Shown in pieces: positions 1-7,819 of a stretch of 64,000 bases of DNA. How positions within the stretch are numbered: the first letter of the stretch is position 1; the number at the start of each line of letters is the position of its first letter. The notes beneath the pieces are model-generated. The model was not told where the DNA came from. It ran no database searches and worked only from the letters and a program-made list of their open reading frames with translations. Where the stretch lies: assembly GCA_964550855.1 (NCBI GenBank), contig CAZKBQ010000004.1:1-64000 (forward strand). The letters are read 5' to 3'. This stretch comes from JAGOBP01 sp964550855. GTDB lineage: Bacteria > Chloroflexota > Anaerolineae > Fen-1058. The translations under genes were made by a program, and so were the position numbers.

Positions 1-843
1 CCGCCCTCCGCCGCCGTCGCCGCGCTGGCCGCGCGCGGCTTGCTAAGGGCAATTACTGAGACCGTCCGCGCCGTCCGCCCCGATCGGATCGTGGCCACGC
101 ACGCGCTGCCCGCCCGCCTGGCCGCGCAGACCGGCTGCGCGCCCGTGACCGGCGTGCTCACCGACTATGGCGCGCACGGCTACTGGCCGCACCCGTTCAT
201 CGATCGCTACTGCGTGCCGCACGCCGATGTCGCACTCGATCTGACGCGGCGATGCGTCGCCGCTTCGCGGATTGCCGTCACCGGCCTGCCCATCACCCGA
301 CCGGTTGTCGCGGCCCGATCGGTTTCGCCCCCCCACGTGCTGATGGTGATCGGCGGGCGCCGCCGCGGGCCGTATCGCCGCGCCGCCGACTGTGTGATTG
401 GCGCGCTCGAAAACCTTCATCGGCTGGATCAACCGATCGGGGTTACAATAGTAACCGGCGCCAACACTCGTGCTTATCGAAAATTGCTCGGCTTCAAATC
501 GATTACGCCGCTTGGCCTGATCGACGATCTGCCCGGGCGGCTGGCCGGCGCCGACATTGTGGCCGGCAAACCGGGCGGCGTGTTTACGGCCGAGGTGTTG
601 GCGGCGGGCGCGGCCTTCATCGCGCTGACGCCGGGGCCGGGGCAGGAGACGGCCAATGCGAATTTTCTGGAGCGGCATGAGGCCGCGCTGCGCGCCGACT
701 CGCCCGCAGAACTGCTGGCCGCGCTGCAGCAGCTGATCGCTGATCCGGCGCGGCACGCGGCGCTGCAGGCCCGGGCGCGCGAACTGGCGCGGCCGGACGC
801 CGCCGACGCGGTGGCGCAGCTGATCCTCGACGAACATGACTAA
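1..843 (+). CDS. Glycosyltransferase of the MGDG synthase / UgtP-like family, 5' end cut by window edge
   Basis: The reading frame is open from base 1 to the TAA at 841-843, so the true start lies outside the window; a TTG at 40 is internal. The visible 280 residues resemble the C-terminal part of the MGDG synthase/diacylglycerol glucosyltransferase family (GT28 fold). There is a short stretch typical of the end of the N-domain (TDYGAHGYWPHPFIDRY), then a GT28 C-domain with the nucleotide-sugar loop (AGKPGGVFTAEVLAAGAAFI). Family members glycosylate diacylglycerol at the inner membrane face. The 3' end overlaps yraN by 8 nt, so the two are probably co-translated. The family call is fairly firm; the substrate is not known. 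Confidence 0.75.
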   Translation, partial: PPSAAVAALAARGLLRAITETVRAVRPDRIVATHALPARLAAQTGCAPVTGVLTDYGAHGYWPHPFIDRYCVPHADVALDLTRRCVAASRIAVTGLPITRPVVAARSVSPPHVLMVIGGRRRGPYRRAADCVIGALENLHRLDQPIGVTIVTGANTRAYRKLLGFKSITPLGLIDDLPGRLAGADIVAGKPGGVFTAEVLAAGAAFIALTPGPGQETANANFLERHEAALRADSPAELLAALQQLIADPARHAALQARARELARPDAADAVAQLILDEHD

Positions 844-1207
844 GACCACCCGACAGACCATCGGCCGCCTGGGCGAAGACTACGCGGCGCGACAATTGAC
901 CGCGCGCGGTTACGTGGTGCTGGCCCGTAACTGGCGCTGCGCCGAAGGCGAAATCGATCTGGTGGCGGCCGACGGCGAGACGTTGATCTTTGTGGAGGTG
1001 CGCACCCGCCGCGGCGATCGCTTTGGGACGCCCGAAGAGTCGATTACGCCGCGCAAGCGCGCTCACCTCATCGCGGCCGCCGAGACGTATCTGGACGAGC
1101 ACGGCGAGACGGATCGGGACTGGCGCATCGATCTGGCTGCGATTGAGTTGGGCGCGCGCGGTGAAGTGATCCGCTTTGAGTTGATTGAAAATGCTGTCGA
1201 AGGCTGA
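836..1207 (+). CDS. yraN: YraN family (UPF0102) endonuclease-like protein
   Basis: A 123-residue protein of the usual YraN length. It carries the N-terminal GRLGEDYAARQL helix, the RNWRCAEGEIDLV strand with its acidic residues, and the FVEVRTRR motif, which together form the Holliday-junction-resolvase/restriction-endonuclease-like fold. Biochemical function in the family is not settled. ATG at 836 overlaps the end of the upstream glycosyltransferase, and the 3' end overlaps miaA by 17 nt, so these three genes are probably one transcript. Confidence 0.88.
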   Translation: MTKTTRQTIGRLGEDYAARQLTARGYVVLARNWRCAEGEIDLVAADGETLIFVEVRTRRGDRFGTPEESITPRKRAHLIAAAETYLDEHGETDRDWRIDLAAIELGARGEVIRFELIENAVEG

Positions 1208-2129
1208 GCGGCCGGCCCGCACCGTGATCGCCATCGTCGGGCCGACCGGCGTGGGCAAGACCGCGCTGGCGCTGGAACTGGCAGAGCGCGTGACCGGCGA
1301 AATTGTTTCAGCCGATTCGCGCCAGATCTATCGAGGCCTGGACATCGGCACGGGCAAGCCCACCCCCGATCAGCTGGCGCGCGTGCGCCACCACCTGATC
1401 GACCGCGTCGATCCTGATCAAGCTTATACGCTGGCCGAGTATCAGCTCGACGCTTACGCGGCAATTGAAGCGGTGTTCGATCAGGGGAAGCAGCCGCTGC
1501 TGGTGGGCGGCACGGGGCTGTACGTGCGGGCCGTGTGCGACGGGCTGATCATTCCCGAAGTGCCGCCGAATCCCGAACTGCGCGCCGAGCTGGAAAACCG
1601 ATCGGGGGCCGAGCTGTACGCCGAACTGCAGCAGATCGATCCTGCGGCCGCGGTCAAGATTGATCCGCGCAACGTGCGGCGCACCATTCGCGCGCTGGAG
1701 GTGTATCGTCAAACCGGGCGACGTTTCAGCGAGCTGGGGCGGGTGATGGCGCCGCCGTTTGCGGTGCGCCGCATCGGGCTGACGCTGTCGCGCGAGCAGC
1801 TGTATGCGCGCGTGGATGTCCGGGTGGACGAGATGATCGATCGGGGCTGGCTGGACGAGGTGCGTGGGCTGGCGGCCAAATACGACTGGTCGCTGCCGTC
1901 GATGTCCAGTCTGGGTTATTCGCAGCTGGGCGCGGTTCTGCGCGGCGAACTGACGCTGGCCGAGGCCGTGCAGCAGATCAAGCATGCCACGCATCGCTTT
2001 GTGCGGCATCAGTATGCGTGGTTCAGGCCCGGCGACGCGCGCATCCGTTGGTTTGACCTGGCGCAGTACAGTCTGGACGAGGTGGCGGCAGCGGCGGCAT
2101 GTCTTGACGCCTCGCCCGGAGGCGGGTAG
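1191..2129 (+). CDS. miaA: tRNA dimethylallyltransferase
   Basis: Transfers a dimethylallyl group to N6 of A37 in tRNAs that read UNN codons. The N-terminal P-loop GPTGVGKT, the SADSRQIYRGLDIGTGKP segment and the VGGTGLYVRA motif are classic MiaA, as are the basic RNVRRTIRALE helix and the C-terminal KHATHRFVRHQYAWF. Length is about 312 residues, normal for the family. I chose the ATG at 1191; an in-frame TTG at 1185 and a GTG at 1224 are alternatives, and no strong ribosome site decides between them. It overlaps yraN and ends just before an intrinsic terminator. Confidence 0.96.
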   Translation: MLSKAERPARTVIAIVGPTGVGKTALALELAERVTGEIVSADSRQIYRGLDIGTGKPTPDQLARVRHHLIDRVDPDQAYTLAEYQLDAYAAIEAVFDQGKQPLLVGGTGLYVRAVCDGLIIPEVPPNPELRAELENRSGAELYAELQQIDPAAAVKIDPRNVRRTIRALEVYRQTGRRFSELGRVMAPPFAVRRIGLTLSREQLYARVDVRVDEMIDRGWLDEVRGLAAKYDWSLPSMSSLGYSQLGAVLRGELTLAEAVQQIKHATHRFVRHQYAWFRPGDARIRWFDLAQYSLDEVAAAAACLDASPGGG

Positions 2130-2190
2130 ACTTCACTTGAGCCGGGCCCGCCCGGTGGTTGATCAATTGCCCGGTTTCATACGATAATTG

Positions 2191-2221
2191 AGAGGAGCGT
2201 TGGTCGCTCCTCTTTTTGTTT
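2191..2221 (+). terminator. Intrinsic terminator after miaA
   Basis: A perfect 9-bp stem, AGAGGAGCG (2191-2199) with CGCTCCTCT (2205-2213) and a 5-nt loop, is followed by TTTTGTTT. It closes the yraN-miaA transcript and also shows that a longer in-frame start for the next gene at 2188 is not real. Confidence 0.9.
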
Positions 2222-2241
2222 CACGATCCAAGGGTAACCCG

Positions 2242-4458
2242 ATGAGTCTGTGGACACCCGTTAATTCTCACGTTCAGCCGGCCCGACATGTGCGCCGGCG
2301 ACTGACGCGCGTGGTGATCTTCGGCGCGTTGTTTGCGCTGGGTGCCGCGGTGTTGATGCTGGTGCCGCTGCTGACGCCGGGCCAGGTGCTGCTGAACGCG
2401 GGCGATGTGGCGCCTGAGGACGTGCGCGCTCCACGCAGCGCCCGCTATGCCAGCGACATCCTGACGAATCTGGCGCGTGATGAGGCCGAGCGCAATGTCA
2501 CGGTGCAGTATGACCGGCTGGATCCGCGTGTGGCCCGCCAGCAGATCGCGCGGGCGCGCCAGATGACCGATTTCATCCGCGCCGTGCGCGCCGATCGGCT
2601 GGCGACGCGCGAACAAAAACAGGCGGCGCTGGCCGCCATCGAAGGCGTGCCGTTGACGCCGGCCGTCATCGACCAGCTGCTCGATCTGTCGGACACCGCG
2701 TGGGATCGCATTTCACAAGAGATCATCGACGTGATCGATCTGGCGATGCGCGACGAGATCCGCGATGTGACCGTGGACGAAGTGCGCGGCCGGCTGCCGG
2801 CCCTGGTGGCGATTGAGTTGGACGAGACGCAGACGGCGCTGGTCAGCGCCATCGCCCGCAACTTTGTGGTGCCCAATCGGGCGCGCAACGATGCGGCCAC
2901 GCAGGCGGCGCGCGACGAGGCGCGCAATCAGGTGGAGCCGCGCTTCCGCACGATTGAAGCGGGACAGACCATCATCCGGCAGGGCGAAGTCGTGACGCCG
3001 CTGCAGATCGAGGCGCTGGAAGAATTGAATCTGCGCCAGCCGCAGGTTCACTGGGGCGACGTGCTGGGCACCCTGCTGGTCACTTCAGTGCTGGCCGGGT
3101 TGCTGGGGTTGTACTTGTGGCGTTACGAGCCGGAGCTGATCGATCGACCGCGCAACTTGATGCTGCTATTGCTGCTGCTGCTGTTCTATCTGCTGGCGGC
3201 CAAGCTGATGGTGCCCAATCGCACGGTGCTGCCCTACCTGTATCCACTGGCGTCCATGTCGATGCTGCTGGCGGTGCTGCTGGGGCCGGGCCTGGCCGTG
3301 ACGGCGGCGGTGGCGATAGCCGCGCTGACGGGTGTTCTGTCGGGCGGCTCGCTGGAGATCGCCGTGTACACGGGCGCGGGCAGTGTGGTGGCCGGGCTGG
3401 TGATGGGGCGGGTGGAACGGCTGAACACGTTCTTCCGTGCCGGCCTGTATGTGGCCGTGATTAATGTGCTGCTGCTGCTGGCGTTTCGGCTGCCGGCGGG
3501 CGCCACCGATCCGATCGGGTGGGTGATGCTCATCGGGACGGCGGCGATCAACGGCGGTCTGTCGGCCAGTCTGGCGCTGGGCGGCATCTTCCTCATGGGC
3601 AACTGGTTCGACATCACCACCACACTGCAACTGCTGGAACTGGCGCGGCCCACGCATCCGCTGTTGAATGAGCTGTTGCACCAGTCGTCGGGCACGTATC
3701 ACCACACGCTGATGGTGGCCAATCTGGCCGAGCAAGCCGCCGAGCGCATCGGCGCGAACTCGCTGCTGACCCGCGTGGGCGCATATTATCACGACATCGG
3801 CAAGATGGCGCGGCCGTACATGTTTGTGGAGAATCAGGTGGAAGGCGCCAACGTGCACGATCAATTTGATCCGCGCACCAGCGCGGAGATCATCATCAGC
3901 CACGTGACCGACGGGCTGGAGCTGGCCAAACGCTACAAGCTGCCCGCGCGGGTGCGCGCCTTCATCCCGGAGCATCACGGCACGATGCGCGCGAATTTGC
4001 TGTATTTCAAGGCGGTTGAGCAGTCGCCCAACGGCGAGGCGGGCGTGGACGAGGCCGCGTTTCGGTATCCCGGCCCCAAGCCGCAGACCAAAGAGACCGC
4101 GCTGTTGATGCTGGCCGACGGCTGCGAAGCGGCTGTGCGCGCCACGCGGCCGGCCTCGCCCGAAGCGCTCAATGACATCGTGCGCAAAGTCATCGCGGAT
4201 CGCGTGGCGTGGGGGCAGCTGGACGAATGTCCGCTGACGCTGGCCGACCTGGACCGCACGCGCGAATCGTTTGTGGCGACGCTGCAGGGGATGTTCCATC
4301 CGCGCCTGTTGTATCCGGGCCAGGCCCGCGCCGATCAGCCGACGCAGCCGGCGGCGCCGCCCTCGCTGCCGGCACCGGCCGCGGATAAGCGATCATCGTC
4401 AGGAGAAGAACATGCCGTCAAACCAGCGTCCGGCCGCAGCAAAAAAGCCGCTTCGTAA
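2242..4458 (+). CDS. pgpH: 7TM-HD family membrane phosphodiesterase (PgpH-like)
   Basis: About 738 residues. The order is an N-terminal membrane helix (near 25-45), a 7TMR-HDED extracellular domain (about 50-280), a bundle of about seven membrane helices (about 290-470), and a cytoplasmic HD domain. The metal-site motifs are visible: HHTLMVANLAEQAA, YYHDIGK, IISHVTDG and IPEHHGTM. The family (PgpH of Listeria, YqfF) degrades cyclic di-AMP; c-di-AMP as substrate here is inferred. ATG at 2242 was chosen because the upstream extension runs through the terminator; AAGGG lies just upstream. ybeY begins inside its 3' end. Confidence 0.88.
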   Translation: MSLWTPVNSHVQPARHVRRRLTRVVIFGALFALGAAVLMLVPLLTPGQVLLNAGDVAPEDVRAPRSARYASDILTNLARDEAERNVTVQYDRLDPRVARQQIARARQMTDFIRAVRADRLATREQKQAALAAIEGVPLTPAVIDQLLDLSDTAWDRISQEIIDVIDLAMRDEIRDVTVDEVRGRLPALVAIELDETQTALVSAIARNFVVPNRARNDAATQAARDEARNQVEPRFRTIEAGQTIIRQGEVVTPLQIEALEELNLRQPQVHWGDVLGTLLVTSVLAGLLGLYLWRYEPELIDRPRNLMLLLLLLLFYLLAAKLMVPNRTVLPYLYPLASMSMLLAVLLGPGLAVTAAVAIAALTGVLSGGSLEIAVYTGAGSVVAGLVMGRVERLNTFFRAGLYVAVINVLLLLAFRLPAGATDPIGWVMLIGTAAINGGLSASLALGGIFLMGNWFDITTTLQLLELARPTHPLLNELLHQSSGTYHHTLMVANLAEQAAERIGANSLLTRVGAYYHDIGKMARPYMFVENQVEGANVHDQFDPRTSAEIIISHVTDGLELAKRYKLPARVRAFIPEHHGTMRANLLYFKAVEQSPNGEAGVDEAAFRYPGPKPQTKETALLMLADGCEAAVRATRPASPEALNDIVRKVIADRVAWGQLDECPLTLADLDRTRESFVATLQGMFHPRLLYPGQARADQPTQPAAPPSLPAPAADKRSSSGEEHAVKPASGRSKKAAS

Positions 4459-4954
4459 AAATCGTTCGGCCTCCCGATCGGACAGCATGGCCCGATCAGG
4501 CCCGCCGCGGCATCGCATTCAGGTGCAGATCGGCGCGCGGTATGCGGCGCTGGTGCGCCAGGATCAACTGCGGCGGGCCGCCCGCGCGGCGCTGGCGGTG
4601 CAGGGTGTGACCGAAGCCCGGGCGTTGTCGATCGTCATCACGGGCGCGGCGCAGTTGCGGCGGCTCAACCGGCAGTTTCGCGGCATCGACGCCCCGACCG
4701 ACGTGCTGTCGTTCAACGCCGATGACGAGCCGGGTTATCTGGGCGATGTGATCATCTCGTTTCCCACCGCGCGGGCGCAGGCCCGCTCGGGCGGACATCC
4801 GGTGGCGGCCGAGCTGCAGCTGCTGGTGGTGCACGGCGTGCTGCACCTGCTGGGGCACGATCACGCCGGGCGCGCGGAGCAGGCGACGATGTGGCGGGCG
4901 CAGGCCGCCGCGCTCCGATCGATCCGCGCGGCGATCACGGCCCCGGCCGGCTAG
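4412..4954 (+). CDS. ybeY: Endoribonuclease YbeY (rRNA maturation)
   Basis: Zinc-dependent RNase for 16S rRNA 3' processing and ribosome quality control. The zinc motif HGVLHLLGHDH is intact and is preceded by RQFRGIDAPTDVLSFN and GDVIIS, as in the family. ATG at 4412 has a strong AGGAGAAGAA ribosome site. This gives 180 residues, with a basic N-terminal extension of about 25 residues before a second possible ATG at 4487. The gene overlaps pgpH by 47 nt, which implies coupled translation. The pgpH-ybeY-dgkA order is common in many bacteria. Confidence 0.95.
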   Translation: MPSNQRPAAAKKPLRKNRSASRSDSMARSGPPRHRIQVQIGARYAALVRQDQLRRAARAALAVQGVTEARALSIVITGAAQLRRLNRQFRGIDAPTDVLSFNADDEPGYLGDVIISFPTARAQARSGGHPVAAELQLLVVHGVLHLLGHDHAGRAEQATMWRAQAAALRSIRAAITAPAG

Positions 4955-4969
4955 CGGATCGAGTATCCG

Positions 4970-5332
4970 ATGGCGCGTCTGCTTCGATCGTTCGGCTATG
5001 CTTTTCAGGGCATCGGTTACGCGCTGCGCACACAGGCCAACCTGCGCATTCACGTCGCCATCTCGGCGCTGGTGATCGCGGCGGGCCTGTGGCTGCAGCT
5101 CGCTCCGATCGAGTGGGCGATCCTCATCGTGACGATGATGATCGTGCTGACAGCCGAACTGATGAATACCGCCATCGAAGCCGCGCTCGATCGGGTGAGC
5201 GGCGATCTGCATCCGCTGGCCAAGGCGGCCAAAGACACGGCCGCCGGCGCGGTGCTCATCGGCGCGTTGGGCGCGGTGGCCGTGGGTGCGCTGATTCTGG
5301 GGCCGCATCTGCTGAAAATGATCGGCGGCTGA
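4970..5332 (+). CDS. dgkA: Diacylglycerol/undecaprenol kinase
   Basis: A 120-residue, three-helix membrane kinase. The active-site motif AELMNTAIEAALD and the nucleotide-binding segment DLHPLAKAAKDTAAGAV match DgkA. In Gram-positive-type bacteria this family phosphorylates undecaprenol, recycling the carrier used for peptidoglycan made by the dcw genes later in the window; that preference is inferred, not seen. It follows ybeY after 15 nt. Confidence 0.93.
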   Translation: MARLLRSFGYAFQGIGYALRTQANLRIHVAISALVIAAGLWLQLAPIEWAILIVTMMIVLTAELMNTAIEAALDRVSGDLHPLAKAAKDTAAGAVLIGALGAVAVGALILGPHLLKMIGG

Positions 5333-5380
5333 CGGCTCCCGTGTTATACTTGGCGGCACGCTGATCAGGAGACAAGGGTT

Positions 5381-5851
5381 ATGATGGAACCGACACCGAC
5401 TTATCTGACGCCGGAAGGCAAACGCAAACTGGAAGACGAGCTGGAATACCTGAAGACGACCAAGCGCAAGGAACTGGCCGAACGTCTGAACTTTGCCATC
5501 AAGCAGGGCGACCTGTCGGAGAACGCCGACTATATTGCCGCCAAGGAAGAGCAGGGGTTTTTGGAGGGCCGCATTCGTCAGCTGGAGAACATGCTGCGCC
5601 ATGTGGAGATCATCACCGAGCAAACCGGCGGCGATGTGCGGCTGGGTTCGCGCGTGACCGTGAAAGAGGTGGACGGCGCGGACGACGAGGTCTTTAACAT
5701 GGTGGGCGCGGCTGAGGCCAATCCGCTGGAAGGCAAGATCAGCAACGAAAGCCCGCTGGGCCGCGCCCTGCTGGGCAAGCACGTCGGCGACGAAGTGGAG
5801 ATCGAGGCGCCCGGCGGCACCATCCGCTTCAAGATCGTGGGCATCGATTGA
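5381..5851 (+). CDS. greA: Transcription elongation factor GreA (copy 1)
   Basis: Rescues backtracked RNA polymerase by stimulating transcript cleavage. The N-terminal coiled coil carries the tip acidic pair in GDLSENADYIAAKEEQ. The C-terminal FKBP-like domain carries NPLEGKISNESPLGRALLGK. 156 residues, normal length. Two start codons are adjacent (5381 and 5384) behind AGGAGACAAGGG. A possible -10 TATACT lies at 5345-5350 without a clear -35. A second GreA is encoded at 57372-57842; both keep the catalytic acidic tip. Confidence 0.95.
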   Translation: MMEPTPTYLTPEGKRKLEDELEYLKTTKRKELAERLNFAIKQGDLSENADYIAAKEEQGFLEGRIRQLENMLRHVEIITEQTGGDVRLGSRVTVKEVDGADDEVFNMVGAAEANPLEGKISNESPLGRALLGKHVGDEVEIEAPGGTIRFKIVGID

Positions 5852-5858
5852 GGCTGAC

Positions 5859-6719
5859 ATGACCGGTGGTTTTTTGTTTGGCACAGTCGGCTCGCCGCTG
5901 AGCACGCCCAAAAAACCGGGCGGCACGCCCGGCGGCATCCAGCGGCTGCGCGAATTGAAGCTGGACGCGCTGGAACTGGCCTGGGTGCAGAGCGTGCGCG
6001 TGTCCGATGAAACCTGCGCGACGATCAAGGCCACCGCGCAGCAGGCCGACATCGCGCTGAGCGTGCACGCGCCGTACTACATCAACCTGAATGCCAAGAC
6101 AAAAGACCTGTTGAAGGCCGGGCTCGATCGGCTGCTGGCGGCTGCCCGCGCCGGATACAAAGCCGGCGCCACCGACATCATCTTCCATCCCGGCTCGTAC
6201 ATGAGCGATGATCCGAAGGAGGTGTATCCGGTGGCGCGCGCGCGGCTGGCCGAGGTGGTCGATCAGCTCAAGAGTGAGGGTGTCGGCGTGACACTGCGCC
6301 CGGAAACGATGGGCAAAAGCGCCATGCTGGGCACGCTGGAAGAGACGATCCAGCTGGCGCGCGACATCGACGGCGTGCTGCCCTGCATCGATTTTGCGCA
6401 TCTGCACGCGCGGCCCGGCGATGGCAGTTTCAATTCATACGCTGAATTTGTGGCGGCACTCAAACTGGTGGGCAGCGGGCTGGGGCGCCGAGGCCTGTCG
6501 TCGCTGCACATTCACCTGTCGGGCATTGAGTACGGCCCCAAAGGCGAGAAGAAGCATCTGCCGTTGAAGGAGGCCGATCTCAAATATCAGGCGCTGTTCA
6601 AAGCGCTGATCGATCTGAACGCGAGTGGCCGCGTGCTGTGCGAAAGCCCCGCCATGGAAGACGATGCCGTGTTGATGCAGAAGACCTATCGGCGGCTGGC
6701 CGCCAAAAAATCGACCTGA
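5859..6719 (+). CDS. nfo: Endonuclease IV-like AP endonuclease
   Basis: A 286-residue xylose-isomerase-like TIM barrel. The metal ligands of endonuclease IV can be traced: LSVHAPYYINL, IIFHPGSY, LRPETMG (the family usually has LE in place of LR), PCIDFAHLHARPG, SSLHIHLSGIEYG and CESPAMEDDA. It would cut 5' to abasic sites in base-excision repair. It starts 7 nt after greA, so it is probably co-transcribed. A few motif positions differ from E. coli Nfo, so it may be a divergent subfamily. Confidence 0.82.
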   Translation: MTGGFLFGTVGSPLSTPKKPGGTPGGIQRLRELKLDALELAWVQSVRVSDETCATIKATAQQADIALSVHAPYYINLNAKTKDLLKAGLDRLLAAARAGYKAGATDIIFHPGSYMSDDPKEVYPVARARLAEVVDQLKSEGVGVTLRPETMGKSAMLGTLEETIQLARDIDGVLPCIDFAHLHARPGDGSFNSYAEFVAALKLVGSGLGRRGLSSLHIHLSGIEYGPKGEKKHLPLKEADLKYQALFKALIDLNASGRVLCESPAMEDDAVLMQKTYRRLAAKKST

Positions 6720-6751
6720 CATTATCCAGCCGTCCGACCCTGTGACCTCGC

Positions 6752-7819
6752 ATGTCCACCCCCGCGCCCGGCACCATCCTCGTTGTCGACGACAATGCCG
6801 ACATCCGTCGCATGTTGACGCTGCAGCTGGAAATGCTGGGCCATCACGTGGTCGAGGCGGCCGACGGTAACGATGCGCTGGATCTGATCTATACGCGCTC
6901 GTTCGATCTGGTGCTGCTCGATCTGACGATGCCGCACGTGTCCGGCTTCGCGGTGCTGGAACAGCTCAAGGCTGATCCAGCGTTGCGTCATCTGCCGGTG
7001 ATCATTATCTCGGCGGCGGGCGAGCTGCGCAACGCCGTGCGCAGCATCGAGCTGGGCGCCGAAGACTTCCTGTCCAAGCCCTTTGAGACCGCCATCCTCA
7101 AAGCCCGCATCAACGCCTCGCTCGAGCGCAAGCGGCTGCGCGACAAAGAGCGCGAATATCTGCGCGTGATCGAGCAGGAGCGCGCCACGTCGGAGCGCCT
7201 GCTGCTCAACGTGCTGCCCAAGGCCATCGCCGACCGGCTGCGCGAAGAGCGCCGCAGCATCGTCGATCACTTTGCCGAAGTGACGGTGCTGTTTGCCGAC
7301 ATCGTGGACTTCACCGAGCTGACCGGCCGGGTGTCGCCGGACGTGCTGATCGAATGGCTGAATGATGTCTTCTCCACCTTCGACGATCTGGCGGCGCAGC
7401 ACGGTCTGGAAAAGATCAAAACCATCGGCGATGCGTACATGGCGGTGGCCGGCCTGCCCACCCCGCGCCCCGATCACGCCGAGGCGGCGGCGCGGCTGGC
7501 GCTGGAGATGCGCGGCATCGCCGCGGCCATGGCCACGCCGCTGGGCGACTCGCTGCACCTGCGCATCGGTCTGGACACCGGGCAGGTGGTGGCGGGCGTG
7601 ATCGGCAGCTCCAAGTTCAGTTACGATCTGTGGGGCGACGCGGTGAACACCGCCAGCCGCATGGAATCGTTGGGCCTGCCCGACCGCATCCAGGTGACGC
7701 AGGCGGTGTATGACTGCCTGCGCGACGGCTTCATCCTCGAAGAACGCGGCCCCATCGCCGTGAAGGGTAAAGGCGACGTCAACGCCTACTGGCTGCTGGG
7801 CCGGCGCACCGCGCCATGA
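6752..7819 (+). CDS. Response regulator with class III adenylate cyclase output
   Basis: 355 residues. The receiver domain (about 8-122) has the acidic pair VDDN, the phospho-acceptor in LLDLTMP and the conserved lysine in SKPF. A coiled-coil linker (about 125-165) follows, then a class III cyclase domain (about 175-350). Metal-binding aspartates are in LFADIVDFTEL and IGDAYM. Adenine-selecting residues are K in EKIKTIGD and D in SYDLWGD, and the transition-state residues N and R are in VNTASRM, so cAMP is the expected product. No partner kinase is adjacent. It overlaps the next gene by ATGA. Confidence 0.92.
   Translation: MSTPAPGTILVVDDNADIRRMLTLQLEMLGHHVVEAADGNDALDLIYTRSFDLVLLDLTMPHVSGFAVLEQLKADPALRHLPVIIISAAGELRNAVRSIELGAEDFLSKPFETAILKARINASLERKRLRDKEREYLRVIEQERATSERLLLNVLPKAIADRLREERRSIVDHFAEVTVLFADIVDFTELTGRVSPDVLIEWLNDVFSTFDDLAAQHGLEKIKTIGDAYMAVAGLPTPRPDHAEAAARLALEMRGIAAAMATPLGDSLHLRIGLDTGQVVAGVIGSSKFSYDLWGDAVNTASRMESLGLPDRIQVTQAVYDCLRDGFILEERGPIAVKGKGDVNAYWLLGRRTAP

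Noticed and set aside
2188..2241. Longer start for the 7TM-HD protein
   Set aside because: The extension is made of the intrinsic terminator hairpin of miaA.
3166..4299. A 377-codon frame opposite the pgpH gene
   Set aside because: Its Gln/His/Arg-rich composition is typical of antisense translation; the 7TM-HD gene on the plus strand has all family motifs.
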